Made by a program: the position numbers and the translations under genes | NCBI GenBank assembly: GCA_020633315.1 | Contig: JACKDV010000001.1 | Location: 744,001 to 808,000 of the forward strand | Reading direction: 5' to 3' | DNA: 64,000 nucleotides | Source of the DNA: Myxococcales bacterium | GTDB lineage: Bacteria; Myxococcota_A; Polyangia; Nannocystales; Nannocystaceae | In this document: one piece after another, positions 25,986-34,181 of the stretch | How positions within the stretch are numbered: position 1 is the first letter of the stretch | How the letters are laid out: every line of letters starts with the position of its first letter | The notes under the pieces: generated by a model | The model's database searches: none | Seen by the model: the letters and a program-made list of their open reading frames with translations, nothing else | Told to the model about the DNA's origin: nothing

Positions 25986-28064
25986 GTGGGTGCACAATGG
26001 GACGCCGTGCTCGAGACGGCTCGAGGGCCCCGCGTCACCATCATTGCCGCAATCGACGAGGTTCCCATGCGCGCACCGTTCGACCTGCCCCCGGTCCCCC
26101 ACCTGCTGATGCTCCAGGCCGAGTCCTCGCTCTGCGCGGGGCGACGATGGCTCCGGGCGCGAGGCATCCGAGTCCTGGCGGAGCACGGCCCCACCGCATT
26201 CGAGATCCTGGCGAGCTCCGATCAGGCCGAGCTGGTGCTGCGCAAGGGGCCGTTCGTCCGGTGCGCGAGGGGGCCCGTGCCGTCCAGTGCATCGGGGTCT
26301 CCGCTCGCGATCAGCCAGCGCTGGAACGTGCGCTTCGAGGAGCGCTACGCCAACCAGCACCGTCTCCACCGCGAGCGGGAGTGCACCCGGCCCACGCCTC
26401 CGGTCCCGCCCGAGCCCGTGGCCGAGCTGTGGACCCGCCTTCGCAAGCTCCTGGACCGAGCGTCGAGGATCCCGACCCCGAGTCTCTTCGCGCCGCGACA
26501 CTCACTCCTCGCGCCCGAGGGGCTCGTCGGCGAGGCCGTGCCCTCCAGGTCCTGCCTGATCCAGGTGCCTCGGCCCACTGCGCCCATTCCGGTGCTAGAG
26601 GGCCGAGTGGGGATCAGCGTCGTGTTCGCCGAGCCCACCGGTGCCGTGGCGGCTCGGTTCCCGGAGGCCGAGCTGCCCTTCGCGATCCGAGAGATCATCG
26701 ATGGCCTCTCGTGGCTCGCCCAGGAGCACCCCACCGGCGATCTCACCTTCTCGTACGAATTCCGGTCGGTGAGGCCTCGGATCGACGAGGCGCCCAACGA
26801 CCCGAACGAGCGCTTCTCGGCGGTCCAGGTCCAGGCGCTACGAACCCTGCTGGGGCACCCGCCGACGCAGAAACCCCGCGACCTCATCGCAATGTACCTC
26901 GCCTCGCAGTTCGGCGGGCGCGAGACGACCAAGGCCATCATCGTGCTCGTCGTCCCGATCGAGATCGGGCGTCCCGAGCAGGTCACCGTGGGGATCCACG
27001 GCTCGATACGAATCGCGTCCTGGGGCCAGTGGCACGGCCACGGGCGGGCGTCACTCGATGGAATCGTCGCTCACGAGGTGCTCCATGCATTCGGCGCCCT
27101 CGACGAGTACGACGGTGCCCACCGCAATTGCGACGCTGCGCTGGCGCTCAACGGCGGGGCTCCCGTCGTGCTGCGCACCCCCGACTACGGCGCTCCCGCC
27201 CAGGACAAACCGACGCCCCACCGATTGATCCTCATCCCGAACAACAACCATGTCTCGGTTGCCCGGCCTCATCAGCCGTGCGTGATGGGGTACTACCCTC
27301 GGCGGCTGTGCGCCTACACGCGGGCTCAGATCGGCTGGACGGATCTGCTGGTGGAGCTCGAGACGGCGCCGGGGCGCTTCGCGGGGACCGACAGCACGGT
27401 GACCCTGGACATCGGTGACGAGGAGCTTCCGCTCGACACCCTGGAGCACGACGACCGTTGGCCCGGTCATCGAGCTGCGTACTACAACCGCACGCCGGTG
27501 GAGCGCTGCGAAGTGAAGCGCCTGATGCTGCGCAAGGCGGCCGGGGGCTCGTGGCATGCCTGGAACATCCGGCGCATGCGGGTCTGGTTTCGGCGGGAGG
27601 CGCTGCTCTACGACACCTCGAGCCGCCTGGCGCCCGAGGAGCCGATCTGGCTCGACGATCGAGACACCTCCTGGCTCGCCCGTGGCTACCCAACCACGGA
27701 TCCCGACTTGATCGACACCGTGGCCGTGGTCCTCGAGTCGAGCAGCCCGCCCACGGGGGATGGACTGGAGGTCTCCCTGGGCGGGCGTCGCTGGGTGGTG
27801 CTCTCGCCTCCTGGGGTCGGCGGGGCACCATGGGCGCATCGGGCTCGCCTCGATGCGGGACCCGGGCTCTACGCCGGTGCCCTGTCGCAGGTGGCCGTGC
27901 GCCGCCTCGGCAGCGGCTCCAGCCCTCCGTGGACGATCGAGGCGCTGTGGCTCGAGATCAACGGTGATCGCCGCTTCGATCTCGAGGGCTTCCGGCCCTG
28001 CGTGCTCCCGACCACGTGGCGGGAGTACCCGCTCAGCGAGCGGCATGGTCGAGCCACTGGCTGA
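25986..28064 (+). CDS. Zinc metalloprotease with C-terminal PLAT-like domain
   Basis: A 692-residue protein. The zinc site is in IVAHEVLHAFGALDEYDG near residue 362, an HExxH with a downstream Asp as in M6/metzincin-like peptidases. A possible Met-turn region follows: CVMGYYPRRLCAYTRAQIGW. After it come PVERCEVKRLMLRKAAGGSW and MRVWFRREALLYD, a beta pattern resembling PLAT/LH2. The first 230 residues are unassigned and no signal peptide is seen. GTG 25986 is used, but AGGAGG lies only a base before it, so the true start may be a few codons later. The 3' end overlaps the opposite kinase gene by 32 bp. Confidence 0.7.
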   Translation: MGAQWDAVLETARGPRVTIIAAIDEVPMRAPFDLPPVPHLLMLQAESSLCAGRRWLRARGIRVLAEHGPTAFEILASSDQAELVLRKGPFVRCARGPVPSSASGSPLAISQRWNVRFEERYANQHRLHRERECTRPTPPVPPEPVAELWTRLRKLLDRASRIPTPSLFAPRHSLLAPEGLVGEAVPSRSCLIQVPRPTAPIPVLEGRVGISVVFAEPTGAVAARFPEAELPFAIREIIDGLSWLAQEHPTGDLTFSYEFRSVRPRIDEAPNDPNERFSAVQVQALRTLLGHPPTQKPRDLIAMYLASQFGGRETTKAIIVLVVPIEIGRPEQVTVGIHGSIRIASWGQWHGHGRASLDGIVAHEVLHAFGALDEYDGAHRNCDAALALNGGAPVVLRTPDYGAPAQDKPTPHRLILIPNNNHVSVARPHQPCVMGYYPRRLCAYTRAQIGWTDLLVELETAPGRFAGTDSTVTLDIGDEELPLDTLEHDDRWPGHRAAYYNRTPVERCEVKRLMLRKAAGGSWHAWNIRRMRVWFRREALLYDTSSRLAPEEPIWLDDRDTSWLARGYPTTDPDLIDTVAVVLESSSPPTGDGLEVSLGGRRWVVLSPPGVGGAPWAHRARLDAGPGLYAGALSQVAVRRLGSGSSPPWTIEALWLEINGDRRFDLEGFRPCVLPTTWREYPLSERHGRATG

Positions 28065-30888
28065 TCTCGGCCACCATCGCCCCGGAGAGCTCGTCGTCTC
28101 GCGATTGGTAATAGGCGAGGGCCTCGCGGGCCAGCCCGACCGCGTCGGCGGAGCGCGGCTGGAGCCTCGCCAGCGACCAGGCCACGTCCGAGGCCGTCTC
28201 GAGGACCACCTCGGCCACCGAGGGATCGAGGTCCGCGCCCTCCACGTCGAGCACGATCCGTGCCTGCTCGAGCTGGGCGACGGCCCCCGGCACGTCCCCC
28301 ATGCGCTCGAGGACCTGGGCGTAGGTGTAAAGCGGCAGCCCGAGCACGGCCACGTCCCCTCGCTCCTCGAGCTGCCGGCGCAGATCGGGCAGGGTGCGCT
28401 CGTAGTGGGCCCGAGCCTCGCTGTCCCATCCCAGCTCGACCAAGGTGCTCCCGATGTTGATCTGCAGGGCCACGGGCTCGAGCTGCTCGGCCCCGGCCGC
28501 ATGGAGCCCCAGCAGGGCCCGGTAGCACTCGAGGACTCCCTGCGCGTCCCCGGCCTCCTCGAGCGCATTGCACAGCGCCTCGCGTGCGGCCACCCGCTGG
28601 GAGTGCGTGGTCGGGTAGCCCTCGGCGAGCATCGCGTCGGCCTCGCGGGCCAGCGCGAGCGCTCGGTTGGGCTCGCCTCTCGCGGTCAGCAGCTCGGCGA
28701 GCCCGATCCTCGCGCCCGCGAGCTCCACGAGGTGCTGGCTCCGCGCTCGCCCGTCCTGCAGGATGTCCACGGCCTCGGTGAGCGCACGCTCGGCCGCGTC
28801 CAGCTCGCCCCGCTCCGCTTCCACGATGCCGATGTTGAGCAGGGCCATGCCCACCAGGGGGTGTCGCTCTCCGAGGGCTCGGCTCCGGATCGACAGGACC
28901 TCGCGATAGTGCTCGAGCGCCTCCTCGGGGGCTCCTTGGAGGGACGCCACGTTCCCGAGCAGCAGCCGGGTCTCCGAGATCGCCAGATCGTTGCGTCGCG
29001 GGTCCTGGCCGAGCTGCTCCAGCGCCACCGTCAGCTCCTGGCGAGCGAGCGAAGGATCGCCACGCGCCTCGGCGAGGAACCCCAAGACCATGTGCAGCTC
29101 TCCGTCCCGGCGGGAGTCGTGGGGCAGCGCAGCCACCCGGGCTCGAACGTCGTCGAGCTCGCCTTCCGCCCGATCGAGCTGCTCGAGCGGATAGATCATC
29201 ACCCGCGCCGACTGCAGGCGGGCCTCGACCTCGCTCTCGACGTCGTCACTGCGCAGCGCCACGTCGATGGCCTCGTCGAAGAGGTCGAGCGCGACCTCGC
29301 GATTCCCGGTGCGCTCCTCCACGCGGCCTCGCTCGATCAGCACCGCGGCCAGCAGCGGCCCGTGGTGCAGCATCCTCGCCACCGCCTCGGTCGAGCCCAG
29401 CAGCTCCCGCGCCTCGACGTAGCGCCCCGAGCTCCGGTAGAAGCGGGCCTGGGCCACACGAGTGCGCTGTCGCAGGACATCGGGGGCGATCTCGACCCCG
29501 GGGGCCTCTCCGCGCGGACGCCACGGGCCCAGGCACTCGTCCGCCGGGCTCAGCTCGCCCACCATCTCGGGGCCGAAGACGACCACGTCGCGGTCGGGGT
29601 GCTCGAGCAGGTCCACCAGCGCCCCCAGCTCTCGTCGGTGCGCGTCGAGGCAGGCCAGGCGGACGTGGACGGAGCCGTCGTCGGCCCTGGCGAGGGCGCC
29701 ACAGACGGCGGCTCGCGCCTCGTGCCAGCGCTGGGCCTCGGCGTCGAGCGAGCGGACGACGGACTCGGCCAGCGTCGCGCCGTCGGGGTGGCCGGTGGCC
29801 GCGAAGCGCTCCCGGATCCGAGCAGCCTGGTCCTCTCCCCAGGTCTGCGCGAGCGGCCGGTCTTGGGCGCACGGGCTGGGGTCGGAGGGACGCAGCAGGA
29901 CCACCAGCGACCCGCCCAGCGTCAGCGCGCCGAGCCATGCCCACCGGCGGGAGGGGGGGCGTCGCAGGTGCTCCACCAGCTCCTCCATCGAGGGGAAGCG
30001 CCGGGCGGGGTCGGGGTGGAGCCCCCTTCGGAGCACCCGATGCAGCCGTCGGGGGATCGATCGAGGCAGGGGGGCGATGCGGCCCGCCTCGATGGCCTCC
30101 AGGCGAGCCTGCGGCCCACCGCTCGGAAAGGGCGGGCCCCCGCTCAAGGCCCCGAACAGCGCGACGCAGAAGCTGAACTGGTCGCTGGCGGGTCCGAGCT
30201 CCTCGCGGCGGACCTGCTCGGGCGACATGAAGGCCGGGGTCCCGGCCGCGGCGTCGAGCGTGGCCCCTCGACCCGAGCTCGGGGACGAGCCGGGGTCGGT
30301 GGTGGCCGTGCCGCACGCCAGCCCGAAGTCCAGCACGCGCACCCGGCCGTCGTCGTCGATGACGGCGTTGGAGGGCTTGAAGTCGCGGTGGACCAGACCC
30401 ACGCGATGGGCCGCGGCCAGGGCCTCACCCGCCTGGGCATAGACCGCGACGCACTCCTGCCAGGAGCGGCCCTGGCTGCGCCACCGCTCGAGGGTGGTCC
30501 CCGCGACCAGCTCCATGGCGATGAAGACCACCCCCTGGTGGACGCCGACCTCGTAGACCTGCACGACGTTGGGGTGGGAGAGCAACGCCAGGGCACGGGC
30601 CTCCCGGTGGAGCCTCGCGTGGCCGTCGTCGCTCCAGCGCCGGTGGAGCAGCTTGACGGCCACGCGTCGGCCGAGGGTGGGATCCTCCGCCTCGTAGACC
30701 ACCCCCATGCCCCCCTCGCCCAGGCGTCGGACCACCGAGAAGCGCCCGATGGTGGCGGGGGCGACCTCCTCACCGAACAAGGAGGCCGACAGGCGCGAGA
30801 ACATCACCTTGCCCTCGAGGTCGAGTCGATCGACCACGGACGGCCCCGGGGCGAGCCCGGAGCCGTGGGGGTCCGGCTGGGTCGTCAA
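28033..30888 (-). CDS. Hanks-type Ser/Thr protein kinase with TPR region
   Basis: A 951-residue membrane kinase. The kinase domain has the Gly loop LGEGGMGVVYEAED near residue 54, the Lys in RVAVKLL, the catalytic LVHRDFKPSNAVIDD near 172, LDFGLA near 190 and the activation end GTPAFMSPEQV. One membrane segment follows (WAWLGALTLGGSLVVLL near 320). The rest is helical TPR-like repeats with many ALEHYREVL-type patterns. TTG start at 30888 is supported by GAGGTGA upstream. It lies 9 bp after the small protein at 30898, and the ECF sigma gene is upstream on the same strand. Signalling through the ECF factor is plausible but inferred. Confidence 0.92.
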   Translation of the reverse strand: MTTQPDPHGSGLAPGPSVVDRLDLEGKVMFSRLSASLFGEEVAPATIGRFSVVRRLGEGGMGVVYEAEDPTLGRRVAVKLLHRRWSDDGHARLHREARALALLSHPNVVQVYEVGVHQGVVFIAMELVAGTTLERWRSQGRSWQECVAVYAQAGEALAAAHRVGLVHRDFKPSNAVIDDDGRVRVLDFGLACGTATTDPGSSPSSGRGATLDAAAGTPAFMSPEQVRREELGPASDQFSFCVALFGALSGGPPFPSGGPQARLEAIEAGRIAPLPRSIPRRLHRVLRRGLHPDPARRFPSMEELVEHLRRPPSRRWAWLGALTLGGSLVVLLRPSDPSPCAQDRPLAQTWGEDQAARIRERFAATGHPDGATLAESVVRSLDAEAQRWHEARAAVCGALARADDGSVHVRLACLDAHRRELGALVDLLEHPDRDVVVFGPEMVGELSPADECLGPWRPRGEAPGVEIAPDVLRQRTRVAQARFYRSSGRYVEARELLGSTEAVARMLHHGPLLAAVLIERGRVEERTGNREVALDLFDEAIDVALRSDDVESEVEARLQSARVMIYPLEQLDRAEGELDDVRARVAALPHDSRRDGELHMVLGFLAEARGDPSLARQELTVALEQLGQDPRRNDLAISETRLLLGNVASLQGAPEEALEHYREVLSIRSRALGERHPLVGMALLNIGIVEAERGELDAAERALTEAVDILQDGRARSQHLVELAGARIGLAELLTARGEPNRALALAREADAMLAEGYPTTHSQRVAAREALCNALEEAGDAQGVLECYRALLGLHAAGAEQLEPVALQINIGSTLVELGWDSEARAHYERTLPDLRRQLEERGDVAVLGLPLYTYAQVLERMGDVPGAVAQLEQARIVLDVEGADLDPSVAEVVLETASDVAWSLARLQPRSADAVGLAREALAYYQSRDDELSGAMVAEISQWLDHAAR

Positions 30889-30897
30889 CGGGTCACC

Positions 30898-31341
30898 TCA
30901 GGTCCCGGGGCCGGCCTTCCTCACGGTGACGGTGAGCTTGATCTTCTTCTTGGACTGGCCGTTGTCCTGGACGTCGATCTCGCCCGCCCAGACCAGGCTG
31001 TAACCAGGCGATTTCGGGACCGGGAATTCCACCCGGTACTCCTTCTTGGCCGAGTCGTGCGTCACATCCTGTGGGGCAGGGTCGAAGCTGAGAGTCCGCC
31101 CGCCATCGTGGCGGAAGTAGATGATCGCCTCCTCGGTCTCGTCGCCGTCGGGGTTGGGGTTGAAGTCGTCCGTGTCGCCCACCTTGGTCTTGGCGACGAC
31201 CTCCTCGACATCGTACTGGGGGGACTCGTGCGGGTAGCGACAGTAGTTCTCGCTCTCGGTGACCATCAGGGTGACCGAGACGTTGTCCTCGGTGGTGTTC
31301 GGGACTGGGATTGACTTGGGCTTGGGCTGGTAGAGCTTCAT
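30898..31341 (-). CDS. Small protein between ECF sigma factor and kinase
   Basis: A 147-residue protein with start ATG near 31341, preceded by GAGGT. The long frame to 31449 overlaps the sigma gene and is rejected. It has no signal peptide. The pattern is beta-rich and soluble, with VSVTLMVTESENYCRYP, AIIYFRHDGGRTLSF and a basic C-terminal strand, QSKKKIKLTVTVRKA. I do not recognise the fold. Its place between a sigma factor and a kinase suggests it is part of that signalling unit. Confidence 0.65.
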   Translation of the reverse strand: MKLYQPKPKSIPVPNTTEDNVSVTLMVTESENYCRYPHESPQYDVEEVVAKTKVGDTDDFNPNPDGDETEEAIIYFRHDGGRTLSFDPAPQDVTHDSAKKEYRVEFPVPKSPGYSLVWAGEIDVQDNGQSKKKIKLTVTVRKAGPGT

Positions 31342-31412
31342 CGGAGACCTCGTGTGCCGACCTCGGTAGTGACGGAGCGGGCCGAACCCGTCGAGGAAAA
31401 GAACGCAAGGGC

Positions 31413-32030
31413 TCAGCGTGCAACGCGGAGCCGCAAGGACTCGGCCCACCCCTCGAGGTTGCCCAGGGTGCTCTCGAGCTCGCGGGCCGACGAGGTGAGC
31501 GATGCGAGCTGCTCTCCCACGAGCTGCTTGCCGCGTCGGATTCGCGAGCGGACGGTGTTCTCGGGGGCGTCGAAGATCTCGCCGATCTCCGACGCCGAGA
31601 GGTTCTCCCAGAAGTAGAGCTCGAGCAGCATCTGGTGCTCCAGCGGGATTCGCCGCAGGGCCTCGAGCAGCAGGCGCTGCTCCCTTCGCTCGGTGATCAC
31701 GGTGGAGACCCCGGCTCCCATGTCGACCACCGAGACATCATCCAGCGGGGTCGCTCCGCGGTGGCGGGACCGGAAGTGCTCGCGCAGCTTGTTCCTCGCG
31801 ATCCCGAACAAGTAGGTTCGAAAGCTCGAGCGTCGAGAGAAGCGATCCCGTCCTTCGATGCACGCGGTGAACGTACGCTGGACGAGCTCCTCGACGTCGT
31901 CGTCGACCTTGTTGGCGAAGAAGCGTCGGATGCTGGCGAAGTGACGAGAGAACAGGGCATGACCGGCCTTGCGGTCCCCTTCGCACCAGGCATCGAATAG
32001 GTCTCGATCGCTGAGCGGCTCGCCGGTCAT
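31413..32030 (-). CDS. ECF-type RNA polymerase sigma factor
   Basis: A 205-residue sigma-70 family factor. Region 2 is seen in ALFSRHFASIRRFFANKV and FRTYLFGIARNKLREHFR, region 4 in ALRRIPLEHQMLLELYFWE and LSASEIGEIFDAPENTVRSR. A C-terminal tail, LESTLGNLEGWAESLRL, follows region 4. The second sigma gene at 45138 has a similar tail. It heads a unit with the small protein and the kinase. No anti-sigma gene with a typical zinc motif is nearby. Confidence 0.92.
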   Translation of the reverse strand: MTGEPLSDRDLFDAWCEGDRKAGHALFSRHFASIRRFFANKVDDDVEELVQRTFTACIEGRDRFSRRSSFRTYLFGIARNKLREHFRSRHRGATPLDDVSVVDMGAGVSTVITERREQRLLLEALRRIPLEHQMLLELYFWENLSASEIGEIFDAPENTVRSRIRRGKQLVGEQLASLTSSARELESTLGNLEGWAESLRLRVAR

Positions 32031-32096
32031 GTCGTCGGCGCCAACGATAGCACCCCGCTCACGACCGGCGTCGGTCGAGTCGCGGGGGCCTCGTGG

Positions 32097-33293
32097 CTAC
32101 TGCTGCACGCAGTAGATCGGCGACAGCCACGAGCACTGCCCCCCCGAGCACCAGCTCGTCCAGAACGTATTGGTCTGATCCGCGCGCCCCCACTGGCCGC
32201 CGCCGACGTCGGAGCTCCAGTCGGTGCACGCGGAGCCGCTGCTGGTGCCGTCGGGCTGCACCGCCGTCCACACGGTGAGGAAGCCTCCGCCGCCACAGCT
32301 CGTGTTGCCCATCGGCGGGGAGCCCAGGGTCTCGGTCACGTTGATCGGCGCGTCGAGGGTGCCATCGGTGAGCCCGGCCCAGTCGGCGGCCACCTGGATC
32401 CCGTCGGGTCGCCGATAGGGCGTGGCCGACTGCGTCATGCGGGAGGCCGGCGAGGCGGCCGCGGTCGACAGCCAGGCCATGTAGACCCCGGGCAGGCCGG
32501 CGTTGGTGGCCAGGGTCTGACACTCGGCGTCGGCCCCGGCCAGGCCGCCGAGGTTGCCGGTGTAGAGCTGGCTGCTGACGAAGATGTAGCGGAAGGGCAG
32601 GTCGCAGTCGTTGTTGCAGCCGTTGTTGTCGATCATGTCGCCGTCGTCGCAGACTTCCATGCCGGCCCACACGAAGCCGTCGCCGCAGCTCGCGGACACG
32701 CAGCCCTGCACGCAGTCGTCGGTGTCGTCGGTGTTGGCGTCGTCGCAATCCTCGACCCCCCCGAACACGAAACCATCGCCGCAGCTCGCGAACACGCAGC
32801 CCTGCACGCAGGCGTCGGTGTCGTCGGTGTTGCCATCGTCGCACTGCTCACCGGCGGCGGCGTTTTGCGTGCCGTCTCCACAGGAAGCCGCGGTGCAGTC
32901 GTCGTCGCAGCTCGCCGACTCGCCCGCGTCGTCGCAGTCCTCGCTGCCGGCCCACACGAAGCCGTCGCCGCAGCTCGCGGCCACGCAGCCCGCCACGCAG
33001 TCGTCGGTGTCGTCGTCGTTGCCGTCGTCGCAGTCCTCGCCCGGATCGACCACCCCGTTGCCGCAGCTCGCCGAGCCGGTGCTCTCGTCGGCCGAGGTGG
33101 CGCCGTTGGTGGTGACCCCGGCCGTGGTGGCGTCGTTCGAGGTCTCGCCGGGACCGGTGGCGTCGGTGGCGGGGCCGCTGGAGCTGGAGCCGCCGGTGGT
33201 CTCGAGCTCCGGGGGATTGAAGATGCACCCGCCTCCCAGCAGCAGGGCAGCGAGCGTCGACAGGACCGGGACGGCAGGGCGAAGGCAATCCAT
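32097..33293 (-). CDS. Lipoprotein with DUF4215 Cys-rich repeats and C-terminal DUF1554-like domain
   Basis: A 398-residue surface lipoprotein. Start ATG near 33293; the longer frame upstream has no signal peptide. Lipobox LGGGC precedes a Thr/Ser-rich linker (about residues 30-75). Five or so DUF4215-type units follow, each with ASCGDGFVWAG and a DCDDGN-like acidic motif. The last 150 residues, with SSQLYTGNLGGLAGADAECQ and GLPGVYMAWLS, resemble the DUF1554/endostatin-like domain of secreted bacterial proteins. Probably displayed on the cell surface. Confidence 0.82.
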   Translation of the reverse strand: MDCLRPAVPVLSTLAALLLGGGCIFNPPELETTGGSSSSGPATDATGPGETSNDATTAGVTTNGATSADESTGSASCGNGVVDPGEDCDDGNDDDTDDCVAGCVAASCGDGFVWAGSEDCDDAGESASCDDDCTAASCGDGTQNAAAGEQCDDGNTDDTDACVQGCVFASCGDGFVFGGVEDCDDANTDDTDDCVQGCVSASCGDGFVWAGMEVCDDGDMIDNNGCNNDCDLPFRYIFVSSQLYTGNLGGLAGADAECQTLATNAGLPGVYMAWLSTAAASPASRMTQSATPYRRPDGIQVAADWAGLTDGTLDAPINVTETLGSPPMGNTSCGGGGFLTVWTAVQPDGTSSGSACTDWSSDVGGGQWGRADQTNTFWTSWCSGGQCSWLSPIYCVQQ

Positions 33294-33382
33294 GGAGGCA
33301 TGCTCCACCAGGGCTCCTCCGCGGATCAAGGCGCTCGATCCGGGCTCGGATGGGGGCGTCGGGCGTGGGCGTGGGCGGCGGC

Positions 33383-34075
33383 TCAGACCCGCCCGTAGAT
33401 CGGCAGGGTCGCGCCGCGCAGGTCGCCGGCGGGCTCGGAGGCGAGGAAGGCGATCGACTCGGCCAGGCGCGCGGGCGTGACCCACTCGCTGGCCTTGGTG
33501 TCACCCATGGCGGCGCGGTTGGCCGGGGTGTCGATGATCGAGGGCAGCACGCAGTTGGCGGTGATGTCGAGGGCTCGCGTCTCCTCGGCCACCGCCCGCG
33601 TCAGCGCCACCACCCCGGCCTTGGCCGCCGAGTAGGCGGCCATCTGCGCCGCGGGCTCCACGGCGGAGCGCGAGCCCACGGTCACGATGCGCCCGTAGCC
33701 GCCCTCCTTCATCCGCCGCAGCGCGTGCTTGATGACGAGGAAGGTGATCACCACGTTGAGCTCGAGCTGCTGGCGCAGGGCGTCGACCTCGAAGCCCTCG
33801 GTGGGACCCATGGCGAAGCCACCCACCAGGCACACCGCGGCGTCGACCCGCTCCATGCCGTCGATGACCCGCTGCACGTCGGCCTCCTGGCGCAGGTCGG
33901 CGCGCGGCTGGGCCACGCTCGCCGCGGCGTCGCCCAAGTCCCGGGCCAGGTAGCCCGCCTGCCGATCGTCGAGGACGGGGACCGTGACCCGCGCGCCTCG
34001 CTCGACGAACAAGGCAGTGACGGCCGTGCCCAGGCCTCCCGAGCCCCCGGTGATCAGCACGTGGCGATCTCGCAT
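33383..34075 (-). CDS. Short-chain dehydrogenase/reductase
   Basis: A 230-residue NAD(P)-dependent oxidoreductase. Rossmann motif ITGGSGGLGTAVTALF is at the N-terminus; the catalytic Ser is in VTVGSRSAVEP and the Tyr-Lys pair in AAYSAAKAGVVALTRA. Substrate unknown. ATG near 34075 was chosen because it directly precedes the Rossmann strand. The upstream bases are pyrimidine-rich with no ribosome-binding site, so the mRNA may be leaderless. Divergent from uvrA, sharing the 106-bp gap that carries the SOS-box-like site. Confidence 0.9.
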   Translation of the reverse strand: MRDRHVLITGGSGGLGTAVTALFVERGARVTVPVLDDRQAGYLARDLGDAAASVAQPRADLRQEADVQRVIDGMERVDAAVCLVGGFAMGPTEGFEVDALRQQLELNVVITFLVIKHALRRMKEGGYGRIVTVGSRSAVEPAAQMAAYSAAKAGVVALTRAVAEETRALDITANCVLPSIIDTPANRAAMGDTKASEWVTPARLAESIAFLASEPAGDLRGATLPIYGRV

Positions 34076-34146
34076 GGAGGGGAGGATGGAGGCCCCGCGA
34101 GGCGCTGTCCACCGAGCGCGCACGATCCGCGGATGGGGCTCGATGC

Positions 34147-34160
34147 TGAACATATGTTTC
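34147..34160. promoter_or_regulatory. SOS-box-like site upstream of uvrA
   Basis: TGAACATATGTTTC lies 21 bp before the uvrA start. It matches 11 of 14 positions of the Gram-positive/actinobacterial LexA site CGAACATATGTTCG, and the half-site CTGAAC also fits the LexA motif I recall for Myxococcus. It is the most AT-rich spot in this gap. LexA control of uvrA is established in many bacteria; here it is inferred. Confidence 0.6.
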
Positions 34161-34181
34161 ATATTCGCGCGGCGCGTGCTA

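Noticed and set aside
27760..31314. A 1184-codon open frame on the plus strand
   Set aside because: It is antisense to the TPR kinase, His/Gly/Leu-rich without domain motifs, and explained by high GC.
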